Shown here: in pieces, positions 1 through 8,769 of the stretch
Position numbering within the stretch: position 1 is the first letter of the stretch
Layout of the letters: each line of letters opens with the position of its first letter
Assembly: GCA_031082315.1 (NCBI GenBank)
Contig: JAVHLC010000009.1
Location: 10,791 to 74,790, forward strand
DNA from: Thermodesulfobacteriota bacterium
GTDB taxonomy: Bacteria > Desulfobacterota > QYQD01
Direction of reading: 5' to 3'
Length of the DNA stretch: 64,000 nucleotides
Notes under the pieces: model-generated
The model's database searches: none
What the model was told of the DNA's origin: nothing
The model's input: only the letters and a program-made list of their open reading frames with translations
Program-made: the position numbers and the translations under genes

Positions 1-1215
1 GAGCTGCTGAGGACTCTGGCCCTGATGGCCGGAAGCGCCCTGGAGCGGGTCCGTCTTCTGGAAAAATGGAAATATCACCTGGTGCAACTGGAAAAATCAG
101 AGGCCAAATATCGAAGCCTGTTTGAAGCGGCCAAGGATATGATCTTCATCGCCGATCTAAACGGTAAGCTTATTGATGCCAATCCCTCGGCCTGCCACTG
201 CCTTGGTTTTAGTCCCGAAAGACTCCGGGATCAGTTTATGCAAGATATCTATGCGGACGAGGCGGACTGGACAAACATGATGCGGGCAATCGAGGCCACA
301 GGCTCTCAGACGATAGAGATAAGTTTCAGAAGAAAGGCCGGCGCTACCCTGCCGGTAGAAGTAAACGGGACCGTCTCCTCTCAGGCAGGCAGTAAAGCGG
401 TACAGATCATAGCCAGAGACCTTACCGAAAAAAAGGAAGCGGAATACGAACTCAGGAAGACGAATGCCCAACTGCTCCAGTCGGCCAAACTGGCTTCTAT
501 CGGAGAACTGGCCGCCGGTGTAGCCCACGAACTCAATCAGCCTTTGACGGTTATTAAGGGCTTTGCCCAATCCTTACTGCGGAAAACCAACCAGGAAATT
601 CTAGATAAAGAATTATTGCAGGAAGTACTCCCGGTCGTCGAGAAAAATGCCATGCGCATGGGAGAGATTATAGACCATCTACGCACCTTCTCACGTCTGC
701 CCCATACGAAGATGGAAGCGGTAAATATTAACCGAGTTATAGAAAACGCCCTGCTCCTTATGGGGAGGCAGATCGAGCTGTATGGCATAATGGTAATTAA
801 GGACTATAGTTCGCAAGGCCCCTTCTGTCACGGCCATCCCGGGCAACTGGAGCAGGTAGTCTTAAACCTTCTGAGCAATGCCAAAGACTCCCTGATGGAA
901 CGGGAAACGTCTCTGGAAAGGCCGGAGAAAGCAAGAGACTACAAAAAAATATTGACCATAAAGACTGAAGCAGGCGATAACAGCCATGTAATCCTTAGCG
1001 TAAGAGATAACGGCATAGGCATCGCCCCGGAAAATCTGGATAAGGTTTTTGACCCATTTTTTACTACCAAGGAGGCAGGCAAAGGCACGGGCCTGGGCCT
1101 CTCCGTAAGCTACAACATAGTCGAGGAACACAAAGGTGATATCGAAATAATTTCCGGCCAGGGGGAAGGCACGGAGATAAGGGTGATACTGCCGCTCCTT
1201 AACCAGTCATTTTGA
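1..1215 (+). CDS. PAS-domain sensor histidine kinase, 5' end cut by the window edge
   Basis: Cytoplasmic sensor kinase. The reading frame is open from base 1: the codons before the first ATG (position 25) read as the last helix of a GAF-like domain running into [20 protein letters not shown]. The gene therefore starts outside the window and the ATG is internal. Domains counted from that ATG: a PAS domain (about residues 25-135), a HisKA dimerisation domain with the H-box [12 protein letters not shown] (about 165-175), and a HATPase_c domain with the N box (NLLSNAKDS), G1 box (DNGIGI) and G2 box (GKGTGLGLS). The H-box is of the NtrB/ZraS-like HELNQPL type. There is no transmembrane segment in the visible part. 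The hybrid kinase gene downstream is probably functionally linked. Signal and partner are unknown. Confidence 0.9.
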   Translation, partial: ELLRTLALMAGSALERVRLLEKWKYHLVQLEKSEAKYRSLFEAAKDMIFIADLNGKLIDANPSACHCLGFSPERLRDQFMQDIYADEADWTNMMRAIEATGSQTIEISFRRKAGATLPVEVNGTVSSQAGSKAVQIIARDLTEKKEAEYELRKTNAQLLQSAKLASIGELAAGVAHELNQPLTVIKGFAQSLLRKTNQEILDKELLQEVLPVVEKNAMRMGEIIDHLRTFSRLPHTKMEAVNINRVIENALLLMGRQIELYGIMVIKDYSSQGPFCHGHPGQLEQVVLNLLSNAKDSLMERETSLERPEKARDYKKILTIKTEAGDNSHVILSVRDNGIGIAPENLDKVFDPFFTTKEAGKGTGLGLSVSYNIVEEHKGDIEIISGQGEGTEIRVILPLLNQSF

Positions 1216-1376
1216 TTAGTGTTCATCCGGAAACTACCGTTTCCAGATTGAAGCTTTCAGCCGTCAGCTGTCAGCCGTCAGTAAAAATTTAAGACAAACA
1301 ACACATTAAGCTGAAAGCTGATAGCTGAGCGCTGACAGCTCATCCGAAATTTTCGGGTTTCCGGATGAGCACTAAT
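1215..1376. repeat. Intergenic mini-element with 20-bp inverted ends and internal 7-bp repeats
   Basis: The ends at 1215-1234 and 1357-1376 are inverted copies of each other (20 bp, one mismatch). Inside lie inverted blocks of 7-bp units: TCAGCCG/TCAGCTG on the left and AGCTGAA/AGCTGAT on the right. The whole could fold into one long hairpin. Its right end (ATGAGCACTAATTA) recurs before mreB (ATGAACACTAATTA, around 6322-6335). It has no coding content. Confidence 0.75.
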
Positions 1377-1398
1377 TAGAAAGGATTAAAAACAGGTC

Positions 1399-3024
1399 AT
1401 GAACGGAAAAATTTTGGTAGTTGATGATGAAGCCGATATCCGGTTGCTTCTGCGCATGGAACTCGAGGAAAGGGGATTCACTGTCCCGGAGGCTGGAAAT
1501 GGTCCGGAGGGAATAGAGAGGTTCAAAGCCGAATATCCCGATCTGGTAATCGCCGATCTCAGGATGCCCGGGATGGACGGCCTGGCCATGATCCGGGAGA
1601 TGAGAAAATTGGACGACATGGCCCAGTTTATAATACTGACCGGGTATGCCTCTATTGAGTCCGTTTTACAATGTATTCATCAGAACTTGGTTTATGATTA
1701 CCTGGTAAAGCCTCTGTCAAACATGGAGGATTTCATCTATACGGTACAACGGGCCATAGAGAAGAGACGGCTCATCATAGAAAAAAATAATTATTTAGAG
1801 GCCCTGAAACAGACGAATAAAAAGCTGGAAAAAGCCGGGGCAGAGCTTGAAGAAAAAGCGGCTGCCACGGAAAACGCCTACCGGCAGTTGAAAGAAACAC
1901 AAGAGATGCTCATTCGTTCCGAGAAACTTTCGGCCATAGGAGAACTGGTATCTGCGGTTGCCCACGAGATTAACAACCCCCTTACCTCTATTCTGGGGTA
2001 TGCCCAGCTTCTGTCTCAAGTGTCTGATACGGATAGGATTAGAAACGGTCTGCGCACAATCGAAAAAGAGGCCTTGCGCACGGCCAAGATAGTTAAGAAT
2101 ATGCTTGCCTTCTCTGATACAGGGAAAATTCGGCAGGAAGCCGTCAACATAAATACATTAATAGAACAAACACTGGATTTTCTATCCTATGACCTGCACA
2201 ATCACAATATCCGGGTAATAAAAGATTTCGACAAGACCCTCCCCGTTATAAAAGGTGATGGACATCAGATACAACAGGTATTTGCCAATATTATCATTAA
2301 CGCCAAGCAGGCTATAACCCAGGCCTTCCGTATGGGGACACTGGAGGTGAGGACTCGTTACGAACCAGAGCGCGCAGTGGTCATAGCGGAAATTGCCGAT
2401 GACGGCCCGGGGATACCGGATGACATCCGGAAACGCATATTCGAACCTTTTTTTACGACGAAAAGACCGGGACGCGGAACGGGATTGGGACTCAGCGTCT
2501 CGTACAGTATAATTAAGGAACATGATGGCGACATATCTGCGGATCGGCGCGAACCGCATGGCACCATATTTACTATAAGGTTCCCGCGCCCGGTTGGAAA
2601 GGAAATTGCCTCCGGCCCGGCTAAAACAGTCCCCCAAAGACGGGGAGAACATCGGGTGCTGGTTGTGGATGACGAACCCATAATCCTTAAACTCGCATGC
2701 GATATACTGACAAGGGAAGGATACGATGTGGAAACGGTTACAGCCGGTAAGCTGGCCCTGGAAAAGCTGGAAACGGGGCGATATGACCTGATGCTGACGG
2801 ATATAATAATGCCGGACATTGACGGTAAGGAACTTTTTAACACCATCAGGGATATGGGATTGCTGCCGCCGGGAGGGGTAATCTTTATGACCGGCGATAC
2901 CATGAGTTATGAGACAAGTAGATTTCTTGAGTCCAGCGGCGCAACTTACATAACCAAGCCCTTTACCGTTGAAGATATCAAAAATATCGTCTCAGCCAGG
3001 ATAGCTTCTCTGGCCGCCCGGTAA
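1399..3024 (+). CDS. Hybrid histidine kinase, REC-HisKA-HATPase-REC
   Basis: Soluble two-component protein of 541 residues. The N-terminal receiver (about 4-120) carries the phospho-acceptor Asp in LVIADLRMPGMDG. A coiled coil follows (about 125-175). The HisKA domain has H-box VSAVAHEINNPLTS (about 190) and the HATPase_c domain has NIIINAKQA, DDGPGIP and GRGTGLGLS. A second receiver at the C-terminus (about 415-535) has LMLTDIIMPDIDG. With a receiver at each end and no membrane segment, it is probably a relay protein that takes phosphate or signal from a partner such as the kinase just upstream. The ATG at 1399 sits just after AAAGGATTAAAAACAGGTC, a weak ribosome site. Confidence 0.9.
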   Translation: MNGKILVVDDEADIRLLLRMELEERGFTVPEAGNGPEGIERFKAEYPDLVIADLRMPGMDGLAMIREMRKLDDMAQFIILTGYASIESVLQCIHQNLVYDYLVKPLSNMEDFIYTVQRAIEKRRLIIEKNNYLEALKQTNKKLEKAGAELEEKAAATENAYRQLKETQEMLIRSEKLSAIGELVSAVAHEINNPLTSILGYAQLLSQVSDTDRIRNGLRTIEKEALRTAKIVKNMLAFSDTGKIRQEAVNINTLIEQTLDFLSYDLHNHNIRVIKDFDKTLPVIKGDGHQIQQVFANIIINAKQAITQAFRMGTLEVRTRYEPERAVVIAEIADDGPGIPDDIRKRIFEPFFTTKRPGRGTGLGLSVSYSIIKEHDGDISADRREPHGTIFTIRFPRPVGKEIASGPAKTVPQRRGEHRVLVVDDEPIILKLACDILTREGYDVETVTAGKLALEKLETGRYDLMLTDIIMPDIDGKELFNTIRDMGLLPPGGVIFMTGDTMSYETSRFLESSGATYITKPFTVEDIKNIVSARIASLAAR

Positions 3025-3029
3025 TTTTA

Positions 3030-5123
3030 TCAGGCCAATGTCCTCAGGAAATTAAAGGTATTCACCCTATCCCCCGGTTTTTTACCCGGCTTACCGCCTA
3101 AAATCTCAGAGAGCACATTTTTAGCAGGGCGCTCCCAGGTGAAATCAGCCGTCACAAAAGAAATCCCTATCTTCTTCAAATCCTGCACATAGGCCAGGAG
3201 AGAATAAGGGTGCGAGGAATGTACCAGGGTCAATTCCCGATAGCAGTTAATGAAAAAACTCTCTTTCTTAGGGCTTCGTATGGTGGCACCCGGTTTTAGA
3301 CCGGGGGGGAGCAGCCGGGAAGTAAAAAGGGGCGGATGGCCATAGACGGCCAGCCCCACCGGGCACCCCCCGGCATGGGCCAATGCCTCTTTAAGGTTTT
3401 CCCGGTCTGTTTCTATGGAAAACTCCACCTCCGTGATCCCGAGATCGCAAAAGGCCCTGACGGACAGGGAATTAAGCGCGTTGGCCGTATAACCGGCGGA
3501 AAGGTGTATGTCTCTGCCTTTATGTAAGAAAAATTGCCGCTGGCTTATATGGCCCAGGTGCCAGTACGTAAACCCGGCCCGGCGCAATCCATCTATCGCC
3601 TTCTCATAAAACCGGCATTGTTTTTCCTCTATGACAGGCGGCAGCATCCAGGAAAATCGATGCCGCATCTGCAAAATCTGTTTGTGGTAACGCCTGTATT
3701 GGGCGAATGTCTTCTCGTCCAGGAGGACCAGGAGGCGATGGATGCCACGGTCTGGCACATCGGACAGGTGATTCAGATCGCCCAATTTCACCCACCACTT
3801 AAGGTCTTTCCTCTGCATGGCCCCGGGACCCTTCTCCGGGAATAATTTTGAAACAACCGGGTCCATGCTTAACCCTTTTTTTGTTGCCGGGCTGATAACG
3901 CAGCCTCTGGTAGCGGCAAAAATGAGATTTCTTATCCGGCCTGCGCCGCGCACAAGCGCGGCGTCCTTCGCATCTACCTTAAAAAGCAGATCTCCCTTGC
4001 GGCAAGGGACGGGCATCTTAAACGTGATCTCCTGACCTTGTGCGGCATTTATCAGTTCTTTCCCCCCGGCAATCATTTTTCCCAGAGTAAATGAGTGTCT
4101 CTCGTCATGGGCAGGCCTTACCAGGCGCAGCCGGTCCCCAACGCCGACATTAGCAGCAAGCCTCACCAGGGCCTCTTCTCCGCGTGCGGTTATGATCTTC
4201 CCCAGAAAAAGGCCGGCCGTGCCTGAAAAATGCGGGGTGACGATGTCCGTCAGGCGCGGGTACAGAAAGTACCCGGAAGTCGGCTTTCGGCCCAGACACC
4301 GCCTTATTAAATCTTCAGCCCGGCCCAGGGCCTCTTCATCGCCCTCCGGCGCATCCAGTACCATACGGTAGGCTTCTACTATAGAGCTTACGTAGTAGGC
4401 GCTGCGCATCCTCCCCTCGAGCTTGATGGAGGTGACACCGGCCTTTTTTAATTCAGGCAGCAACCGGATAGCCGAGAGGTCATTCATGGAAAAAAACGAG
4501 CCGTGTTTTTTGCCGCTTTCGTACAACCGGCGGCAGGGCTGGACGCACCGGCCGCGCATACCGGACTTTCCGCCCAGATAACTGCTCATCAGACAAAGCC
4601 CGGAAAAGCTGTAACAAAGGGCTCCCTGGACAAAAACCTCCAGCTCAATCGGAGAATGCCGGTGTATGGCGCTTATTTCATCTATGGACAGCTCGCGGGC
4701 CAGTACCACCCGCTGAAATCCAAGCCCGCGCAGATGCTCGGCTCCCGGGTGGTTGTGAATGGTCATAAGGGTGCTGGCATGGAGACGAAAGGCCGGAAAG
4801 TATCTTTTGATTAAATAATACAGCCCCATATCCTGAATGATCAGGGCATCGGGAGAAAGCCCCTCTAATATCCTGAGACCCTCTACTATCTCCGGCAGGT
4901 CTCTTTCCTTGAGCAGGATGTTCAGGGCTATATAGACCTTTACGCCGTGCTTATGGGCGAAAGGGATCGTCCGGCTGATGTCCTCCAGGGAAAAGTTCTC
5001 GGCCTGGACGCGGGCGTTAAAGTCACTCCAACCGATGTAAACGGCATCGGCCTTTTTCTCCACCGCCGCCCAGAATGCCTCCAGATTACCGGCCGGGGCC
5101 AAAAGTTCGGTTTGTTTTTGCAT
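3030..5123 (-). CDS. Peptidase family U32 protein (RlhA/TrhP-like)
   Basis: 697 residues. The N-terminus has the U32 signature ELLAPAGNLEAFWAAVEKKA and a TIM-barrel-like region through about residue 330. The family motif with clustered Cys is visible (CYSFSGLCLMSS... GRCVQPCRRLY, about residues 170-205). Members studied in E. coli (RlhA, TrhP) are needed for prephenate-dependent hydroxylation of rRNA or tRNA, despite the historical name collagenase. The length is close to RlhA (about 650) with an extra C-terminal part of unknown fold. The gene is alone on the minus strand between plus-strand genes, and its stop lies only 5 bp from the 3' end of the hybrid kinase. RNA modification is the better guess, but peptidase activity is not excluded. 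Confidence 0.85.
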   Translation of the reverse strand: MQKQTELLAPAGNLEAFWAAVEKKADAVYIGWSDFNARVQAENFSLEDISRTIPFAHKHGVKVYIALNILLKERDLPEIVEGLRILEGLSPDALIIQDMGLYYLIKRYFPAFRLHASTLMTIHNHPGAEHLRGLGFQRVVLARELSIDEISAIHRHSPIELEVFVQGALCYSFSGLCLMSSYLGGKSGMRGRCVQPCRRLYESGKKHGSFFSMNDLSAIRLLPELKKAGVTSIKLEGRMRSAYYVSSIVEAYRMVLDAPEGDEEALGRAEDLIRRCLGRKPTSGYFLYPRLTDIVTPHFSGTAGLFLGKIITARGEEALVRLAANVGVGDRLRLVRPAHDERHSFTLGKMIAGGKELINAAQGQEITFKMPVPCRKGDLLFKVDAKDAALVRGAGRIRNLIFAATRGCVISPATKKGLSMDPVVSKLFPEKGPGAMQRKDLKWWVKLGDLNHLSDVPDRGIHRLLVLLDEKTFAQYRRYHKQILQMRHRFSWMLPPVIEEKQCRFYEKAIDGLRRAGFTYWHLGHISQRQFFLHKGRDIHLSAGYTANALNSLSVRAFCDLGITEVEFSIETDRENLKEALAHAGGCPVGLAVYGHPPLFTSRLLPPGLKPGATIRSPKKESFFINCYRELTLVHSSHPYSLLAYVQDLKKIGISFVTADFTWERPAKNVLSEILGGKPGKKPGDRVNTFNFLRTLA

Positions 5124-5254
5124 AATTCCTAAAATCGGCTATAATGCCGACCTATCCCGTGCCATGGCGTGATAAGAATTATTGTATCCACAGCGGATAT
5201 ATGCTAATCGCTAAAGACCGGGAAGTCAAAGGATAGTGTGAGCAAGACATTATT

Positions 5255-6193
5255 ATGTCCGTCGATAGCCATCTCTTAAACATAATTAAAGTAATCAGCA
5301 ACGTTACCGACGCCTTTACTACCGCCTTGTTTTTGGCCGACCCTAAAGATGAGAGCCTGACTCTGCAATCTTACTACAGTTTGAGCAAAAATGTCATCCC
5401 CCGGGTACAATTCGGCTATGGAGACGGTATGGTCGGCTGGGTGGCTAAAAACAACAAGCCTATCATCGCCAACCAATTTGACAGAGACACCACTACATTG
5501 CAGTTCTACTCGGCAGACGAAGATATCAAATCCTTCATGGCCGTTCCCCTTCCCCGCGGAAAGGGTGTTCTTTCCGTGGACAGCAAAAATAAATACATAT
5601 TTACTGAAAAAAGCCAGAAACTGCTCTTGGGATTCGCCGATCTTATCGTACATGAAACAGAAGTCTCCGACTTACAGGCCAAGGAACGCCTCTATGACCG
5701 GATACTCAATCTCCACTACCAGGCCGATCGTATAGGACAGCAACCCAGAGATTTTGATGATTACCTCATCAACATCCTGACCTTATGCCTTTCTTTTACC
5801 CGGGCCGAGATGGGATTCGTGGCCTTTCTTTCATCCCCTGAACCAGACGCCAAATACAGCCTTCCGGCCCTGATCGGTACGATAAAATCCAACCTCCAGA
5901 GACAGCAGTTTTCAGTAGAAAAGGGGCTGGTGGGCTGGATCTTTAGAAAGAGAAATCCGCTGGTTCTGGAGAAGATAGGGCAAGAACCGAGGAAATCCTA
6001 CCTTTTTACAGCAGAAGAACCTTTCAAGGGCTTCAGCGCCTTTTTGGGTATCCCCTGTTTATTGCAGGATTTCATCCCCGGGGTAATGGGTTTCACCAGC
6101 TACAGCAGTTGTACGTGGGAGACAGAGGAGATCGACGCCCTCTTGAGTATTGGGCAAAGGATTATCTTGACGAAAATGTCCATGAAAGGATAA
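5255..6193 (+). CDS. Double GAF-domain protein
   Basis: 312 residues, soluble. Two GAF domains can be traced: about 10-140 (with MVGWVAKNNKPIIANQFDRD and SFMAVPLP) and about 165-305 (with LVGWIFRKRNPLVLE and FLGIPCLL). There is no output domain (no kinase, GGDEF, HTH or PP2C), so it is probably a ligand- or redox-sensing partner of another protein. It lies upstream of mreB in the same direction, but a 160-bp repeat-rich gap separates them, so cotranscription is uncertain. The start ATG follows a poor ribosome site. Confidence 0.8.
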   Translation: MSVDSHLLNIIKVISNVTDAFTTALFLADPKDESLTLQSYYSLSKNVIPRVQFGYGDGMVGWVAKNNKPIIANQFDRDTTTLQFYSADEDIKSFMAVPLPRGKGVLSVDSKNKYIFTEKSQKLLLGFADLIVHETEVSDLQAKERLYDRILNLHYQADRIGQQPRDFDDYLINILTLCLSFTRAEMGFVAFLSSPEPDAKYSLPALIGTIKSNLQRQQFSVEKGLVGWIFRKRNPLVLEKIGQEPRKSYLFTAEEPFKGFSAFLGIPCLLQDFIPGVMGFTSYSSCTWETEEIDALLSIGQRIILTKMSMKG

Positions 6194-6211
6194 TCTGCCT
6201 TATGAAGCCGG

Positions 6212-6335
6212 TCCGCCGTTCACTGTTGACCGTTCACCGAAAGAAAATATCGGACAACGGATAACAAACATGCTGACGGCTGAAAGCTGATAGCTGAAAG
6301 CTTGAATCCGGCCCAGGGCCGTATGAACACTAATT
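6212..6335. repeat. Heptamer repeats of two families upstream of mreB
   Basis: 6212-6264 holds GTTCACTGTTGACCGTTCACCG (7-bp period), then ACAACGGATAACA as its partly inverted partner. 6272-6303 holds AGCTGAAAGCTGATAGCTGA units. The segment ends with ATGAACACTAATTA, also found at the end of the 1215-1376 element. The mreB ribosome site follows directly. Confidence 0.7.
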
Positions 6336-6353
6336 AAGGAGGACACAGTTTAT

Positions 6354-7376
6354 ATGCTATTTGATCGCTTGTTCGGCTTTCTGTCTAAAGATGCCGCTAT
6401 GGACCTGGGCACAGCCAATACCCTGATCTATATGCCGGGGGAAGGCATTGTTTTAAACGAACCCTCCGTTGTGGCTATAAATAAAGACACGGACCAGGTC
6501 ATAGCCGTCGGCCGGGAGGCCAAAGAATACCTGGGGCGTACACCGCAAAAGATCCGGGCCGTCAGGCCGATGAAAGACGGGGTCATTGCCGACTTTGAGG
6601 TCACCCAGCAGATGATCAAGTATTTCCTCCGCAAGGTAAATATAAGCCGCTTTATTCGGCCCAAGATGGTTATCTGCGTCCCCACCGGCATCACCCAGGT
6701 AGAAAAGCGGGCGGTCGTAGAGGCGGCGGAGGAGTCTGGAGTCCGGAAAGTGTTTTTGATAGAAGAACCTATGGCCGCCGCCATAGGCGCCGGGCTGGAA
6801 ATTGGGAAGCCAAGCGGCCAAATGGTAATAGACATCGGCGGGGGGACTACAGAAGTAGCCGTAATATCTGTTTCCGCCATAGCCTGCAGCGAGTCCCACC
6901 GGGTAGCCGGAGATGAGATCAATGAGTCTATTGTCCGTTATATGCAAAAAAAATATCAGATACTCATTGGTGAAAATACATCCGAACATATCAAAATAAA
7001 CATAGGTTCTGCCTATCCCCTGGATGAACCTCAGAGCATGTTCGTATCCGGCAAGGAAATCCTTACCGGATTTCCCAAGGCCATACCCGTCACCGATGCC
7101 GAGATCCGCGAGGCCATAGCCGAGCCGGTAAATGGCATTATCGGGGCTATCAGGCGCACCCTGGACAATACACCGCCGGAACTGGTGGCCGACATCCACC
7201 AGAGCGGGCTTCACATGGCCGGCGGAGGCTCCCTCCTTAAGGGATTGGATCGCCGCATCACCGAGGAAACACGCCTCAAGACCATAATGACCGAAGACCC
7301 CCTAACCACAGTAGTTATGGGCTCCGGCAGGGCCCTGGAAGAAATCAGGGATTATGCCAAGGTCTTTATTAACTGA
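6354..7376 (+). CDS. mreB: Rod-shape actin homologue MreB
   Basis: 340 residues, the usual length. It forms membrane-associated filaments that guide sidewall peptidoglycan synthesis. Actin-fold ATP-binding motifs are visible: phosphate-1 DLGTANTLIY (about 17-26), phosphate-2 VIDIGGGTTEVAVIS (about 160-175) and the adenosine motif HMAGGGSLLKGLD (about 287-299). Other family stretches include VCVPTGITQVEKRAV and EEPMAAAIGAGL. A strong Shine-Dalgarno (AAGGAGGA, 6337-6344) precedes the ATG. No mreC, mreD or rodA follows, so the usual operon is absent here. Its 3' end overlaps a remnant of an inositol-monophosphatase gene. Confidence 0.96.
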   Translation: MLFDRLFGFLSKDAAMDLGTANTLIYMPGEGIVLNEPSVVAINKDTDQVIAVGREAKEYLGRTPQKIRAVRPMKDGVIADFEVTQQMIKYFLRKVNISRFIRPKMVICVPTGITQVEKRAVVEAAEESGVRKVFLIEEPMAAAIGAGLEIGKPSGQMVIDIGGGTTEVAVISVSAIACSESHRVAGDEINESIVRYMQKKYQILIGENTSEHIKINIGSAYPLDEPQSMFVSGKEILTGFPKAIPVTDAEIREAIAEPVNGIIGAIRRTLDNTPPELVADIHQSGLHMAGGGSLLKGLDRRITEETRLKTIMTEDPLTTVVMGSGRALEEIRDYAKVFIN

Positions 7377-7506
7377 TACAGACAGCCTTATAGAAACGGC
7401 CATAACCGCAGCCCGGGAAAGTGGTCGGTTACTGAAGGAAATCTTCGGCCGGAAGCGAGAGGTCTATTTTATGGCCGCCGTCTTTCAGGAAGAAAGGGCA
7501 GGCTGA
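7354..7506 (+). pseudogene. N-terminal remnant of an inositol-monophosphatase (SuhB-like) gene
   Basis: A 50-codon frame starting inside the 3' end of mreB encodes LIETAITAARESGRLLKEIF, which is the typical first helix of inositol-1-monophosphatase family proteins. The frame then reads GRKREVYFMAAVF and stops at 7504-7506. The metal-binding motifs of the family (GxExxxE, DPxDGT) are absent, and the DUF167 gene on the other strand begins in the same spot. I infer that the 3' part was lost when the neighbouring genes were joined here. It is based on recognising one helix, so moderately certain. Confidence 0.5.
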
Positions 7507-7793
7507 GCAGCTATTACTTTTTTCACTTCCTCAATAGAGATTCCTTCCATCTCTATGAGTTTCAAACGGGATTTATGTCCGGTCTTGATGGATAGGTTTG
7601 TTTGAGGCAGGCCAAACAGAGAGGCAAGAAATCGAATACAGGCGGCATTAGCCTCTCCTTCTACCGGAGGCGCTTTTAATCTGATTTTAAGGGCATCGCC
7701 GTGATAGCCGGCTATACCCTCGCGTGAGGCCTTTGGTTGAACGTAAACCCTTAAAAGTACCCCGTCAGTTGATGGTTGGAAAAATAGGGTCAC
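7485..7793 (-). CDS. DUF167 (YggU) family protein
   Basis: 102 residues of unknown function, belonging to the small alpha/beta family DUF167. The pattern LRVYVQPKASREGIAGYHGDALKIRLKAPPVEGEANAA (given here only to place it at about residues 13-50) is diagnostic, especially the PPVEGEAN segment. It overlaps the start region of the DivIVA-like gene by 4 bp (7790-7793), so the two are translationally coupled. Association with yggT and divIVA is common in bacteria and points to the cell-division or envelope neighbourhood. Confidence 0.9.
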   Translation of the reverse strand: MTLFFQPSTDGVLLRVYVQPKASREGIAGYHGDALKIRLKAPPVEGEANAACIRFLASLFGLPQTNLSIKTGHKSRLKLIEMEGISIEEVKKVIAAQPALSS

Positions 7794-8347
7794 TTTGCCG
7801 GATCATCACCCTCTAAATCCACTCCAGAGATAATTTCGTTGATAGCGCTCATAGCCTGGTGTGCCTCGTTCGTGCCGGCCTCCTTTTCTTCCGCTACTTC
7901 TTTCTCTGCGGACAGCCATTTCGAAAGGCTTTCGATAAAAGCCTTAACCCGATACTCCATCTGGGCCTTTTGACGTTTCAACTGGTTGATCTCTTCCTGT
8001 ACCTGGGCCGCCTGAACATGGGCGCTTTCCACCATCTTTCTGGCTTCAAGTTCGGCTTGAGTTACTATAAGCTTGGCCTGACGCTCGGCATTGGATTTCA
8101 TCTCATCCACTACACGCTGGGCAGAAACAAAGGCCGTTTGAAAAGTCTTTTCCTTCTCTTCAAAATTAGCCTGGGCTTCCCTGAGCCTTTTTACCTCATC
8201 CTTAAGGGCGCTATTTTCGTGGAGCGCCTCTTTGAGTTCTTCCGCTACCAATTCCAGGAAGGAATCTACTTCCCGCGCATCAAAACCGCGGAAACGGACC
8301 CGGAACTCCTGTTGTTGAATGTCCATAGGTGTAATACGCATATACAA
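7790..8347 (-). CDS. DivIVA-domain protein
   Basis: 185 residues. The N-terminal DivIVA membrane-binding motif is visible: MRITPMDIQQQEFRVRFRGF followed by DAREVDSFLELVAEEL (about 3-40). The rest is a long, charged coiled coil (about 40-160). Family members bind curved membrane at poles or septa and recruit cell-division or growth proteins. It sits between the yggT-like gene and the DUF167 gene on one strand, a layout often seen for this family. The preferred start could be the second ATG (MRITPMD), two codons in. Confidence 0.88.
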   Translation of the reverse strand: MYMRITPMDIQQQEFRVRFRGFDAREVDSFLELVAEELKEALHENSALKDEVKRLREAQANFEEKEKTFQTAFVSAQRVVDEMKSNAERQAKLIVTQAELEARKMVESAHVQAAQVQEEINQLKRQKAQMEYRVKAFIESLSKWLSAEKEVAEEKEAGTNEAHQAMSAINEIISGVDLEGDDPAK

Positions 8348-8369
8348 TCACCCTCTTTGGATGGGTTAA

Positions 8370-8669
8370 TCAACCAAGCTGTCCGGCTACATCGACCAGG
8401 GTCGGCACGAGGAAACTTTGCAGGAAAACAATGATCAATATGATAATTATCGGCGAAAAATCTATGCCGCCAAGACTGATGGGAAGAAGACGGCGCACCC
8501 GGTAAAGGACGGGTTCGGTTACCCCGTAAAGGAAGCGAACAAGGGGATTGTACGGATCAGGACTCACCCAGGAAATGACGGCCCGGGCGATAATAACCCA
8601 CATATAAAGTGATAATACTATGTCGATTATCTTGGCCAAGGCATGCAAAAAATTTCCAAAAACGAACAT
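8370..8669 (-). CDS. YggT-family integral membrane protein
   Basis: 99 residues from the chosen start. It has two hydrophobic helices, around LAKIIDIVLSLYMWVIIARAV and SPIIIILIIVFLQSFLVP, joined by a conserved linker (SWVSPDPYNPLVRFLYGVTE, PVLYRVRRLLP). I chose the ATG at 8669 rather than the GTG at 8687 because AAGGA (8677-8681) lies 7 nt ahead of it. The function of the family is unsettled; proposed roles include membrane protein assembly, division and osmotic response. Confidence 0.88.
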   Translation of the reverse strand: MFVFGNFLHALAKIIDIVLSLYMWVIIARAVISWVSPDPYNPLVRFLYGVTEPVLYRVRRLLPISLGGIDFSPIIIILIIVFLQSFLVPTLVDVAGQLG

Positions 8670-8769
8670 AGGCACATCCTTATGCACAGGGACCGGCCCC
8701 GAATTAAAAATGCTACGGATTATATCGGCATTTCTGAAAAATAGTCAAGGAGTAAACAGAAATAATATC

